Made by a program: the position numbers and the translations under genes. A stretch of DNA of 64,000 bases from the NCBI GenBank assembly GCA_008973525.1, contig WACJ01000290.1, positions 1-64,000 on the forward strand, written 5' to 3'. The notes below the pieces were generated by a model. The model had not been told where the DNA came from. It was given only the letters and a program-made list of their open reading frames with translations, and made no database searches. Source of the stretch: Stenopsyche tienmushanensis. Lineage: Eukaryota; Arthropoda; Insecta; Trichoptera; Stenopsychidae. Positions 11,492-23,925 of this stretch are shown here, one piece after another; the stretch's first letter is position 1, and the number at the start of each line of letters is the position of its first letter.

Positions 11492-13029
11492 CAAAAACAT
11501 ATTCATCGATCAAATAGATAAGATGCAATTATACACTCTTATATGTATATTATTCACAATAAAGATTCCTTGTGTTCAGTCTAGGGGCTTGATGTATTTT
11601 TAATGGACTCTTATACTTGATCAATCATTCAACTAAATGTCAATTTTTGGATATCAATCATATTTTATACAATCATCGAAATAATATAAGATTGCTGAGA
11701 CTCTATGAATTCTGTCTTTCCATTTATATTTGCTTGGCGTCTAATATTGATCGATGGCTTTTAATAACATAAATGCAGAAGGAGTCACGAAAGCAATTAA
11801 ATTTTATGTGAAAATTGATCTAATTCCAACTCAAGGAGTAAGCTGGTGTTCCAAATGAATTTAGCGGTTTGGGTTACGATTTGCTTTAAATGTTTGCATA
11901 ATATTTGCCCCATATTAGAGTAACAGGATTCAAATAGCTTTACTTATTGTTATAATCCGATTATCACATTCAAGGTTCGTTGTTTTATTTGCTTTCGCAA
12001 ATAATATCATAAATTTGTCAATATAAAATTTTTGATATGGCAGAAAATGTCAAAAATTATGACAAATAATATGATTTAAATTCAGCTGAAAATTCAAACT
12101 TTCTTCTCGTATTTTGATGGAATTATTTGTGTATGGTTGATGTAATGGCGTCAAAATAACCATGATGTGCTCGAGTTCGAATATGTTTCTTATGTGCGCG
12201 TCGAAAAGAAGTGCGAAATGTTATTTGACATCCTGTAAACACGGAACGGAAATGTACTTACAGGAAGTTTTTCCTCCCTGCGAGTATTTCAGTGTCAAAT
12301 CCGACATGATGAAAAAATATTTCCGGTCCCAAAATTCATAAATTCTGACATATTTCATGAATAAAACCCTTTCAGAATTCCATTCATTTTTAATATCGCA
12401 CACAAATGAGGCATCGTCCCTGCTAAAAGTGTATATATTTTTAATTAAAGCGAAAAGAGTTTTCGCACAAAAATTATACTGAGGGATTAATTGCTCCCCA
12501 TTCATTCCGAAAAGTTCTCTCCATTTGTTTCTAATTCAGTCGAATTAATGTTCATTAGCATTTTAAATGATTTGCTTAAATTCCGAACACTTTTTTCCCC
12601 CTGTGGATGTAAACTTGTAATGATTTTTTAATACTGGATACACCCACGTCGTAAATATACAAATATTAATTTATTTCCATCGAGACAATGAGAAAAACGA
12701 ACAAAAAGGGGATCGCATTTGTCCTTACAGAACGCACCCCCATAACGTAAATATTTTTTATTCAGATCTATATAATGATCGAACAAAAAAATATTGAGAT
12801 CTAAAGAACTTCTTCTTTTTTAAAATCAAAAAAGCAAATCCAACGGGGAGCTGCAGTCGTCTATTATCCTAAATCCAGATAAAAAAGAAGATCCATCTAT
12901 TGTTGATTTCAACGTCAACATTTCTTATTCTGCGTATCGAAAGGTCTTTGCTGATTATTACACAATGAAAGAATACATTTGGTTTTTCTATTTTTATCTA
13001 CAAAATCTTACAAAACATAAGTTCATTCA
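11492..13029. other. Intergenic, no gene seen
   Basis: AT-rich DNA without recognisable coding sequence. The minus-strand ORF at 12221-12505 has no family features. A tRNA B-box-like string near 12170 was not supported by a matching A box. Confidence 0.5.
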
Positions 13030-13960
13030 TTACTAGATGATAATCCGTCGAAGCCAAATCTGGTGAATATGGAGGTGTGGAAGTTCTTCCCATTTTAATC
13101 CCCTGATTTTTTTTTAAGAATCTTACGGGTCGTCAATCCAGGTTTCGGAATCTGAAATGGTTTTTATCTCAGCGAAAGCCATTGACGTTTACGATTTATG
13201 TTGTCATAAACAATCCATATTTCATCCCCAATCATAATTCGGTGCAAAAAGGGATGAACAAGACGATATATTATATATCAGACAGCGACTGACTGGATTG
13301 AGGATTGATTTTAATCGAATCCATTTCCTACGCCACTGTATGGTATATTCCGGATTACCCTGGACTAGCCACACAAAGAGTGTCTTCCACTGATCTTTTA
13401 CTTCCACGAGAACTCAGGCGCCCACCCCTTTTGCTCCATGCCCTTCAGAGGAGGTGAGGTTCCCGCGCGAAAGAGAAAGGAAGGCTTTTGAGGATAGTGA
13501 TGAGCATTTGACACAATCTCCACTAACTACTGTAATCGGCTGTTCCACACACCCCTTTATGGGTGCACAGAACAGGGTGACCTGCGCGCAGTTGGCTCCC
13601 CCCCACCCTGAGACTTTATGGGTGGGCACCGTGGAGTCTAATACCCACCCGGAAAAGGGATGGAAAACAAAAATTTGCACGTGCTTCGTCGTTCTCCCTT
13701 GTCATCGTTGGACAGTTCGTGCGGCATTCAAACACCCATTCGATTCATCTTTCCGATACGTTTTAAATGCGATAATTCTTCTATGCATAATTGATGATCA
13801 GTTTCCACCATGGCTCTCAAATATTTCGTCATCAAAATTTAAGAACTTTCCAGGTCTAAGGGTATCTTTCAAACATCGGTTACCTGATGTTTTCATCGTG
13901 CCTGTATACACATTGAGCTCAAATAGACTTTTATCAAAATCGGCAAGAACTTATGGATAA
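13030..13960 (-). pseudogene. Mariner transposase relic, interrupted by a GC-rich insert
   Basis: On the minus strand, fragments of a mariner transposase appear in the correct order. First, at about 13680-13870, is the helix-turn-helix end of the protein (RPGKFLNFDDE, then LKRIGKMNRMGV, a stop and MPHELS). Then, at about 13170-13260, comes the first catalytic block (HRIMIGDEIWIVYDN). Last, near 13035-13080, is the block resembling SPDLASTDYHL. Stops and frameshifts abound. A GC-rich segment of about 280 bp (13400-13680) splits the transposase and probably inserted later. Plus-strand ORFs here are antisense shadows. Confidence 0.65.
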
Positions 13961-14387
13961 ACCTAATAATCTAGTGAAGAATCAACTTCAGGCTATCCTA
14001 ATATTTCAAAGCCAATATTAATTAGACCAAGTATAATAACTTTATTTTCGGACCTACTATAAAAGTTAATTTTGAGTATTTTTTGCTCCTTTCTGCGCGT
14101 GCGCAAGTTTGGATCGAAGACGTCAGGAAAAGAAGACGAGTCAACCAATGGCCTTGACTGCAAAGACGCGTTCTTCCCACCGTCACCACGTGTAATCTCG
14201 CAGCTGGAATCATTTTAGGGCAAAATAATGATCTCGATTGAGAATGTCGACTTTTCATCAACACCTGACTATCTTTCTTCAAGGCTTCTTTGTAATTTGA
14301 TAGCTAATTGATTCATATGCAATATCAATTTCAAACAATTGTAATTTTGATTATTTCAGGAATATTTATTATTTAATTAATATTTAT

Positions 14388-14454
14388 AAAAATCATCTTT
14401 AAGGAGGAGGCCCAATTTTTGATGAATGGACGTGCGAACAAGCAAAATCGATGA
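14388..14454 (+). pseudogene. Mariner-like (DDE) transposase fragment
   Basis: About 22 residues matching the Tc1/mariner block usually written IFSDEAxFWLNGYVNKQN. Here the key Asp of SDE reads as Lys-Glu and a stop follows. The same block occurs at 62410. No further transposase is detectable around it. Confidence 0.55.
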
Positions 14455-15639
14455 TAAACATGTGTATTCTTACCTTTTAAATTCAGGTTGAATGCTGTAA
14501 AAAAATATTTATTGAGGGAATGCCATTCAATGACATCGTTGAAAACACTCAAGAAGCAAATAAGAAATTCGAGCATCCAAAAATAAAGAGATCATTGTTT
14601 TTATATGGAATATCTGAAGCGCTATCATTTTCAATAGACAATGACAAGGGTCAAGTGAAACTCTCCAAATTGAAAATATATTATGCTTTCCAGATGAGGG
14701 CTCACTATCGCAACTTCATCGCAGTAGGCAATAGAGCCTAAAATTTTGGCGTGAGGGTGAAACTTCCCGCAGGATATGTCTCAAATTTTATGCTGCCAAA
14801 TATGGCACTTGTTATTTAAAATCGATCATATTTAATAGCCTCGAGCGTTTATCGCTTCGGGTGGTAGTTGTTTTATTTGTTGAAGCATAAATCTCGATTA
14901 CGACCCTTATCTTTGTCTGACTTTCGAATTTGAAATTTGCTCGCATTTTGTAACACTGGCTTAATGATTGTGTGTAAATATAGATTGTGCTACTTCTTTT
15001 TATTTGGGGAGTATTTTGGAAGTCTCGAATATGAAATGAATTTCATATCTTCGGGTGCGAGATTTGTTATAATTTTAAAACGCCAAATAAAGCACACAGG
15101 CGCGAAAGTGGTCCATTGTTGGGGCTGTAAATCAGTTGGGGCGAAATAAAGCGTTATCGCCCCCTGAATGCCCATTGGTGCTATCAACAAAATGTATTGC
15201 CAGGAAACAGTAACAAAACGCGGTTTAAAACATTGAGAAAACTTGGTTTAGAGCCCAGATTGAGGCGAGGTGAAGGTGGGCTTTTAGAGGTGCTTCATAA
15301 AGACAAGAGGTTTCCTTTTAAGTGCATTGGAGGAGAAATGTATACACCATGTTTTATCATGCGATAACCGTGCCTCTAAAATGTGCCTAAACAAAAACGA
15401 AAGCCATCAACACAAAACACCCCCTGTTAGGGGATGAGACCTCATTCAAATTCAAAGAAATTCATTCGGTGATAACAACATATGGTGAATGGAAAATATT
15501 TTTCTTCCCTCGGTATGTTATTCGACTTAAGTACCCAGAAAAAAACTTATCATTCGGGCATTCACAGCACTAGAAATTCGATTCTGAAAAATCGATGTAC
15601 CATCGTTATTTCAAAAAATACATGTCTTTCAGACAAATT
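14455..15639. other. Intergenic, no gene resolved
   Basis: ORFs at 14520-14741 (+), 14937-15149 (+) and 14990-15190 (-) show no recognisable domain. The region is less AT-rich than its surroundings and may be an old mobile element, but I cannot name it. Confidence 0.4.
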
Positions 15640-16190
15640 CATCTCATGTCAATGTGTTTCCGAATCATTGGACTTCCCAGTTCCTCAGAGGACACACAAG
15701 TAAGGACTTTCACCGACTTGTGAATGTGTCCATGCGGAGATCCGTTCATGGACGCAGATCGTGTTCTGTGGACATATTCGGGCATGGCGTCCGATCGCAA
15801 GGCGCTCCTTCGTTGTGTCAGCGGTCCGAAATTCGGTCCGGTTGGACACGGAAAGCTTGTGGCTACTCCCTCTAATTTTAGGACATTTAGGGCTTTGGTA
15901 AAAATTTTGGGGAAAAATGCATCCCCGGGGATTTCTACGATCTCCTTCGGGTCGTAGAGAACCTTCTTTGCGACCATTTTTTTCAGGGCCGCAAGTGAGA
16001 CTCAAAGCTCTTCCCTACCCTATACAACATATATCTGTGTAATTATTTTCATCTATTTAATTTTTAAGCATTTTTCATCTATATATTTATCCTAGTCTAA
16101 GAATCTCAAATTAAAATTAGAATCTTTAGCTAGCTTTCCACCACGCTCAGAGCGCAAGCGACCGCAAGAAGTGGAGAAAGAGCATGTCTT
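15640..16190 (-). repeat. Dispersed repeat family D, copy 1
   Basis: Shares long blocks with 28850-29285: GGGCATGGCGTCCGATCGC, GGCGCTC, a CGGTTGGACAC or CGGTTGGGCACAC block, and CGCTCAGAGCG near the right end. On the minus strand both copies give a decayed reading frame with the shared motifs CPTGPxxGPLT and ERLAIGRHA, split over two frames in this copy. It may be a retrotransposon ORF, but I do not recognise the family. Confidence 0.55.
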
Positions 16191-17399
16191 TACAGACATG
16201 AAATTTTAATTTCGCGGGTTTGCGCCATCCTGTACACTTTGCGGGCGGGCTGGTATACTCTCAAATAGGGGGATCAATCACACAGCTCGGGTTAGTGGAG
16301 GTTCGCCATGTTGTTGTTATATTCGTCCAAAAGATTATGGTTTTTCCGTGCTAATGAAGTGCTTTTATATTCACAATACTTTTCCATATAATGCGTACCG
16401 TCTGGTAATCCACATACAGCTATCCATGTGAGAAGCATGCACGCATACCCTGTGTGTTTCTGTTTTTTGTTGATGCTCGTACTGGAAACTGTACATGTTT
16501 CAATTCGAATAGTATTATATATCAATCGGAATCATTGGGGCACAACCTCTTCTTCAAAGCGGGACGAAGAGGTATGCGTAAGGTGCAGCGTCATTGTCGC
16601 AGGGCCGCAAGGCCGCGGCGTCTATAGACGCTTTGTTGTTCCGTCCTTCAACCCATCATTGCTCATCCTCCTCCGAGGATAATAGTCACCAGGCTGAAGA
16701 TGCACTCTCCGTCATCGATATTCAATCTTTTATGGAGGGCGAACCGAATTATTTTTAAGAATAATTTTCCAAAATATTTTCGTCATATACGTTTCGTTAA
16801 ATAAACATATATTTGAATACAATCTATTTTTTTCATGATTATTTCAAAGAAGCAAAATTTTATGTCCCATCCTATATATCGTTTGTATAATGCGATGGAG
16901 ACTAAATAACTATAAAAAACAATTGTCATTGTAAGGATAGATAGAATCGGGAATGCTTCAACTCCGAGCGAAGGTGCTATCATCCTCTTTGATGGCGCAT
17001 TAAGGACAAAATGCACTTAAGCCTGATCCCGATAAAAATATAAAATGTTCTACAGGCAGTTCGAGTCGGATCAGATATCCGAAATAATGAAATACGAAAA
17101 TGATCAATCCCGTTTAAAATATAGATTCGAAAAAAATGTAACGTCGTTCAAATGTCCGCCGCGGCTTTGCTTGATGGCACGTATTCGGGAGGTCAAATTT
17201 TCGATGAGTGTCCATATAAATCTGCCTGAATTTGCTTGATGGCGTTCGTTATGTTGACTTTGAGGGTATTGATTGTAATTTAGAACAACTCCAAAGTAAG
17301 AAGAACGCACGGAATGATCCCACCAACCAAAATCCTCAACAAATAGTGACTTTCACGAGATGCATTTGAAAATAAAATTTGGAAATAAAATGAATAATT
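16191..17399. other. Intergenic with a mariner 3'-end relic
   Basis: No host gene seen. At about 16745-16880 the sequence parallels 57225-57360 (paired runs ATTTTCCAA, TACAATCTAT, GATTATTTCAAA and TTATGTCCCATCC). It ends like a mariner terminus, so this is probably the tail of a decayed mariner. A GC-richer tract at 16540-16690 is unassigned. Confidence 0.45.
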
Positions 17400-17478
17400 C
17401 ACAATAAATTTAATAGATGTTGCTCTAATACAATAATAAGGCCGTTATTAAAGCAACATCTATTAAATTTATAATGTG
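17400..17478. repeat. Near-perfect hairpin, ~25-bp arms
   Basis: The left arm CACAATAAATTTAATAGATG plus TTGCT is mirrored by the right arm, with one extra AT pair and a loop of about 27 nt. The pairing extends a few bases further outside (TTCAC against GTGAA). It could be the heart of a small palindromic MITE or a miRNA-like foldback; the sequence does not decide which. Confidence 0.6.
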
Positions 17479-20144
17479 AAATATCCATAAATCAACAGAT
17501 GACACAATTTGATGCGCTTGGTTCTTAAATTGTTAAAAGCAAAATTTTGATAAAATATTTAATAAAATATTTGTAATTATTAATTTATAATGCGAGCTTT
17601 CAATACGACTACTATAGCATATCAATTACTATTCGAACTATCTAGTCTTTATTTAAGTATCGAATTTTAATTAAGCTTCGCTAGCACACTAAATTGGATT
17701 TTATTACAATACAGGTACTATATTTGCTAATTGCAAATAGGTGATTCGGGTCGTTTGTGCATTTTAATTAATAAATGTGCAATTGCAAATATTTTTGGCA
17801 AACCATGGTTTGAATTGAATATAAACTGCATTATATTAATCAAATCGACGTCGAAATTCAAATATGACAATTCTTCAATAACGTCAAATTGTTCAATCAA
17901 AAGTGGCAAAATGAATTAAATAGTGGTTGCAAATTAGTCCTAAAAATAATTTATATTATTATTTACAAACATTTTTAATCCTAACAATTGTATTGTGATA
18001 CCATAACCACATATATGACACAAACACCATATTTTGATACGTATTCCAAAGATCTAAATATATGATAACTTAAATTCTGATACCTCAAAAATCAGGGTAA
18101 TTATAATAGTATAGGGTTCTATCAACGAATCAATCTATTCAAAGTTTATTAACATCAGAAGTAATTATTTTACATAAGTAGCTCTAAATTAATGATACTA
18201 CAAACGTCTATTTGATGTAAAATAGGACATTTCAAATGAATAATCATGGTGTAGGTATTGAAAGTGGTGTTTTATTTGACAATTAGGTCGGGTTACATAT
18301 ATAAAAAATAAAATTCGTCATTTCAGCGATCCGACAAGCGGACCGGTTGGACACTGCGTTCTCTTTTAGGGCTTTTTGCTGTATTTCCGGGAATAAATGC
18401 ATACTCGGGGCCTTTTATGATCTGTACGATCACATAAACCTCCTCAGAGGCTAACTTATATAGATGAGCTCATGTTTTATCCTGAATTGATGCAAAAACT
18501 CGTCCTTATTGTTGTAGAACAACTCCAAACACTCGATTGAAACATGACTTGGGGTCCCAAATAACGAATATAAAATTGATAATGCATTCTAATATTCGAA
18601 TATTTCATATATTTATAAATATGTTTTTTAACAAGACAAAATTGGAGCTAAATTTTTACCTATATCGGTGTTTAACATTTTGCTCTTGACGCTTAAATTT
18701 AACCCTTTTACAAAAATAAAGCTGATGAAATGTATTCAATTAATGTAAATTCTGCCGTAAATATTATCTAATGATTTAATATTCACAGCTATGAAAATAA
18801 ATCACGGGGTCGATCCATTGCCCCGGAAAAATGTTCTCCTTCTTCGGAATGCTAAGGGTCAATCGTGATGCAATCAAACATTAAGAGGGTTTCTTTCGTA
18901 TACTGTCATGGAAAAGTTTGCGTTCTTCACAAAGTTCAGATCTATAAGAAATAACAAGCTCTCAAGCCAAACCATATTTTCCCTAACTTGTATGAAATCA
19001 ATATTGATATAAATGTATATTGAAGGGCTTCAATATTTAATTGATCGTTTAAGCCCTCATAGAGATGTACGAGCATAAGAACAAACTACAAATCTCATCT
19101 GTCATAAAAATAAATCAACAAGGGCTTGACATTTTTACCCCCGCATTAAGCGAAGATTTGACCAGAGCTGAGGAGATTGGAAATCGTATAAATAAATAAA
19201 TCATGTTTGCCCTAATGGTGGACGCTCTCCATCCACGGAGTGTTATTTACCCGCAAGACTAACAAAGCAATGTATGACTGAGGTCATATTTCAAGACGGC
19301 CATTTATTTTTGAGAAGAACGGAAGGAGAGCCCCACATAATAAGGATAATCCACTTATGGGATGTTGACATTCTTCCCTCGCTTAGTAATGGGAAGATTT
19401 TTTTTACAGACTACCGTCTCGTTTAGATCCTATCGACTAAGTACGTGCAGGCCAAAAGTCAAAGGGCAATCGATCATTGTGATTTTGACAAAAACGTTAT
19501 GAAATTTGTACTCGATCTGAACATTTGAAGTCGACCTTAACGAACCCTTGGGCGTCACCCGAAAAATTGCGCAATGGGGTGCTCAAATAACCTCAACGTC
19601 AACGTTTTATATAAATACAATATATAATTATGGAAAAGTAAATGATTTGATCTTAAAAGGAGGTTGAATTTGTTAAGTTCGTAATACAAATACACCCGGT
19701 ACTCTTTTCCGGTACTCGGCACGTGGAAAACGTTTCAAATGAAGATTCTATTGCTTAAAAACTACTCAAAATATGAAATTCTTAAACTCAAATCGAAATA
19801 AGCAACACATCCATTACTTGCCCATGCAATGAATGACATAATTTATGAATCGTTTTGAATTCCATCCGGAGCAAATTTTTGACGTTAGTATCATTATTTT
19901 TGTATGGAAATTATCTCTAAATGACACTATCAATTATTGATGGCTTCACGTATGGGTGAGGCTGAAAAATGCGATTTTTGCGGAACAGCCCGGACTTTGG
20001 GCAAAGTTTAGCGTAGAATACCCGGAATTTAGGCAAAGCTTAGCACGGAACACCCGAACTGCAAATTCAATGAAGGTAGCTCTAAGGTTTGTGAACTCTT
20101 GCAATATTGGGCATTGCAAACACATGACATTTGATAAATACATG
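17479..20144. other. Intergenic, no gene seen
   Basis: AT-rich DNA. It contains a short piece of repeat family D (about 18320-18440) and a 2.5-copy tandem repeat of about 32 bp at 19975-20065 (GCGGAACAGCCCGGACTTTG and variants). No credible coding region. Confidence 0.5.
18320..18440 (-). repeat. Dispersed repeat family D, short copy
   Basis: Matches the middle of the copies at 15640 and 28850: GCGATCCGACAAGCGGACCG, GTTGGACAC, TTTTAGGGCTTTT and AAATGCAT. Both ends are missing. Confidence 0.45.
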
Positions 20145-20381
20145 AAAAATCGACGTTTGTAGTGCTTTATTTACCTTAGCAACCACCAGATCTATATTCG
20201 CCAACATATTGCAATGCCACGTCTCGCATAACAAACTGCGTATACAAACAATATTTTTTCTACATCTATGTTATTTACGCACGTATAAATAATAAGTTGA
20301 CAAATATTTATTGCAATCGGATGAACGGTATGGCAGTGCATTAAATACGAACAAACAAAAATTATTTTTTTTTATATTAGA
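20145..20381 (-). repeat. Helitron-like fragment (family H, copy 3)
   Basis: Minus-strand copy. Its 5' end at 20381 reads TCTAATATAAAAAAAAATAA, followed by the family blocks for GCCATACCGTTCATCCGATT, GTCAACTTATT and the interior ATTGCAATATGTTGGCG. It ends near the block TTTATTCACC or TTTACCTTAG shared with the copies at 35104 and 41153. Confidence 0.6.
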
Positions 20382-20839
20382 TATACAACATCATAAAATA
20401 TAATTCTCTTTATTACATATCTAGAACTATCTAGAACCTTTTGAATATATTTAAATGATTAATTACTATTTAAAGGGGGTATTCTACTCTAGAACTTTGA
20501 TGAAATCTTTTTTTTGCATATTTTAAAGTTTAAACTTTTAAGAATATATTCTAAACTTACATCCTTACTAAGTAAGAATTTTTTTAAAAATGAAGAATGT
20601 TTTAGATAACTAGAAGGGTTAGAATTGTGTCAACTAGGGCACGCCCTTTTTTGCCCCTTACACTATAACTTCAACAACAACAACCTGTAGGCGTTTCATA
20701 TTTTTTACCAATTTCTTAATAATTTTTACCCTAACAACTTTTTAAGCTACAACTGGCGAACATTTTGAAAATGCAGTTTCGAGATAATCTCATTCAAAGT
20801 TTCAATGCGATAAAACTATCAATTTTAGTGACTTATCGA

Positions 20840-21459
20840 TCAACCAATGACTCCAGATGCATATAATAGATCTTCAGCTTTTTCAAAAAGTTGATTATCT
20901 TCGACTAACTGTTGTTTTCGGGTTATACGAGATGCTTTTGTCTCAGAAAGACTCTTACGATTCTATCTTGCTACCCGCGTTTCATCGGTAAGACTTTGCA
21001 GTAAATGCCAATAATTATATTTAATGTATTCATCATCTTCAAAATGAAGCTGTAGTCGTTATTAAATACCTCAACAGCAATATATGTTAATATTTCAATG
21101 ATTTTTACACCAGAATGCAGTTGCTTTGGAGCCAGTCGCCAAACTGTCGAGTTAAAACATTCATTAGCATTTTGGATATGGCCACCCAAGCATTTTTGAA
21201 GTAATTCATCCCTGGATAAATCTTTATAAATTGATAAGAGATGCTGTTTTATCTCTTGGCCAAGAATAGGAGTCAGGTCTTCAAGCTTTACATATTTTTT
21301 AAAGCAATGGTTTTCTGATATTTGAACTAGCTTTTGACTCCAGTTGAGTTCCCATGATAATGTCTTTTTTTTAAATTCCTCGAATTTCTCTACTTTTCGT
21401 TCCTTTATTAAAATATTTTGACATTTTTGCTTCGAAAATTCTAACTTGGATTCGAGCAA
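20840..21459 (-). pseudogene. Transposon-derived protein, frameshifted C-terminal part
   Basis: An open minus-strand frame of 162 codons contains CLGGHIQNANECFNSTVWRL, followed by APKQLHSG and MNTLNIIIG. The motif GGxTQNxNESFN is characteristic of a transposon-borne protein family repeated in many insect genomes. The frame ends early at KVLPMKRG. The expected continuation (Arg-rich helix, then EDLLYASGVIG and a stop) is found in the next frame with one further stop. It is therefore a dead copy whose N-terminal portion is absent. Confidence 0.6.
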
Positions 21460-23221
21460 CTTCGAGCTGACTTCGAGCTACTTTAATTTCGCACTCCTAC
21501 AGTTAGAGATATATGAGTGCAATATAACGATAATTTTGCTTAAAATATTTTTAGGAACATCTCCTATAATAAAACTAAATACATATACAAAAGATTTAAA
21601 CAAATATATTATGAAAGAAAGGTTGCTCAATTCCACGCACTTCTACCTAACGATTGAAGTGGCTTCACGAAGGGATGTTATTTCCCTTTTCCGCCTCACT
21701 TGATTATGAAAAAATTCTATACATACGAAACATAGATAATTAAAGAAATCATGGTGATTAAAAAATAAACTAAATGGCTGAAAACTAAGATAAGAAATAC
21801 ACTCATAACAGACACAGATCAAACTTGTTACATTTTTTTAACAGATACTACCGTTTGAATTTAAACTCGAACCTCTTGTAAGTAATTTGTATACATTAAC
21901 TTTATGAGCTAAGAGATAAAATACTATTTTGTTTTGTAGAATTTAAATGTAGAATGATAATTAGCATTGTCTTATTCCTGATAATTGTCTTATATTCCTT
22001 TTAAGAAAATAATACTCTAAGAAATACTCACATAATATTTATGCATGACAGTAAATTTAGCTTACAAATGTAAGCTTATGCAAGCTTACACTCATGTTGA
22101 GGAGTGTATAAATGTGTCATTGTGTCGTGTAATTAACAACCTTAAGAATTACGTCATTTGTAAAAGAAACCCACCCTTTATGGGGATGCTTTAATCTTAT
22201 GTGGTTTCATAATAAAACTTATTTTAAACATTATTATTAACATTAAATCTTCAAATCTACTAATAAGCTTGTGGAAAATCATTAATACCAAAATGAGAGG
22301 GAATATTTAGAGCAAACGTGTGAATATTTCCTAGAGCAATATTACAAAATATATAATAATAATCGAAGCGGTAAGATAAATTCGTACTAACTCGCCTACT
22401 GGCAATTTATGAGCACAACATTGGATAAATTACTATGGTTTTAGACTCAACGTTGTTTGAGCTGTGTTTGACAGCTGTCATGTCTCATGAGTAGCGGGGT
22501 CAAAAATTACATAAACAACTTTAAATTACATCCAAATATCCTTAAATATGAGTTGAATTTCATGAAAAATTTATAGAGCAAAATCCTAGGCTTGCTTTCT
22601 GTAATACTTGATTTGAATAACGCTGTGTAAACTTGTCAATATTACTCGTATGTCTTATCATGTTTTTAAGCATAGTTGGCAGCCTGAATTTCGGTACACA
22701 AATGCGTATTTACCCTATTGTTCATTAAAGAACTCGATTTTCTCTATCGGTTTCCGAAGGACGTGCGGTTATTAATGAACGTGTTTGGGTTCCAAAGCAG
22801 AGGTGAAGTCGAAAATACTTGAAAATCTTTTATTCCGCCGAATATAGATTTTTTCCCTCTATTTTAATAATAAAAAAACGTCATGCTTTTGGAATGAAAT
22901 GAAATTGATCTCCGAAAGTCAGAATCCGATTGCATGTTAATTAAATCTCATCAAAGAGCTGTTGATTTAAAATTGCGGCTAATTGATAACACTAATTGCT
23001 ATCGAATCCATTGATTGAGCACGAAACTAATTATTTTAATACGGCAAAAACAAAGGTTCATATTGAGAATATAATAATGAAAGCATAACATTTGTAAGGA
23101 GCGTTCAATAATTTATCCTCTTAAGTTGGAAATATATTATTAAAGGAACCCGAAAATATTCACGTATTTTAAGACTTCAAGTTTCAGCTCAGTTTATGTC
23201 CAAATATATTTAAAACTGATC
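21460..23221. other. Intergenic, no gene seen
   Basis: AT-rich DNA with no recognised coding region. A single mariner-MITE-type terminus (GAACCCGAAAATATTCACGT) lies near 23150. Confidence 0.5.
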
Positions 23222-23285
23222 GGCAAATTGAATAGGATGGGTGTTATTGGGTAGGATGGGTACCGCACGCTTGCGCGACCTAATT
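23222..23285. repeat. Single terminus of the 28058-type inverted-repeat element
   Basis: GAATAGGATGGGTGTTATTG, then GGGTAGGATGGGTACCGCAC and CGACCTAA, match the right-hand inverted repeat of the element at 28058-28294. The partner end is not found nearby. Confidence 0.5.
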
Positions 23286-23375
23286 TACACAGCCTTATAA
23301 AGCAAAATTGACAATGAATAAAATATGCAAATTGAGCTGAAAAGTATTACTACATCCTCCTTATTCACAATATCT

Positions 23376-23925
23376 AGGGAATCCCGGGATTCCCGGACAG
23401 TTTTAGGTGCTCGTGAATCCCGGGATTAGTAAACCTAATCCCAAAAAATTCTGGATTAAAATTTTAATCTAATAGAAATCGTATACCTCATCAGCACGTT
23501 GAAGGCTACTAAATCGAGACATTTTTGCCGAAATCTAGACGCTTGGAAACTGTGGCGTAACTACTAATTGGCGAGCTTAGGCGACACCTAGGGGCAGCAA
23601 GCTGTCTGATCTATATATACATATATACAGTACATATATGTTTTTTTGAAATTATTGTATTAATCTTTCCCTACCGGTGATGTATTTACTACACCTCGAC
23701 TCTAATAATGGGAATATCGATATGAAATATAATGGATTCGGGGTTCAGATTTTTAGCATTCCTCTGTAATATAATTACGAATCATATGAAAATATTATAG
23801 TATATAAGTATTCATCTGCAGTGACGGAAATAAATAATTTGTCGGGAAATCGGGAATTTTGCGAGTTTTAATCCGTATCTCAGCAGATAAGAATTTTATC
23901 AGTCACATTGATCGAAAATGGGGGC
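23376..23925 (+). mobile_element. hAT family B, partial copy 2
   Basis: Starts with the intact left inverted repeat TAGGGAATCCCGGGATTCCC. It then follows the element at 4710 through CTTGGAAACTGTGGCGTAAC, CGGTGATGTATTTACTACAC and GACGGAAATAAATAATTTGT. The right end and target duplication are not detectable. Its last ~60 bp (TTTTATCAGTCACATTGAT) differ from the 4710 copy but match 62885-62935, marking a subfamily. Confidence 0.7.

Noticed and set aside
12150..12190. Possible tRNA or SINE B-box (GAGTTCGAAT)
   Set aside because: No matching A box, cloverleaf or repeated copies were seen.
13454..13960. 168-codon plus-strand ORF
   Set aside because: Its downstream half is antisense to a mariner relic and its upstream half crosses the GC-rich insert. 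No domain recognised.
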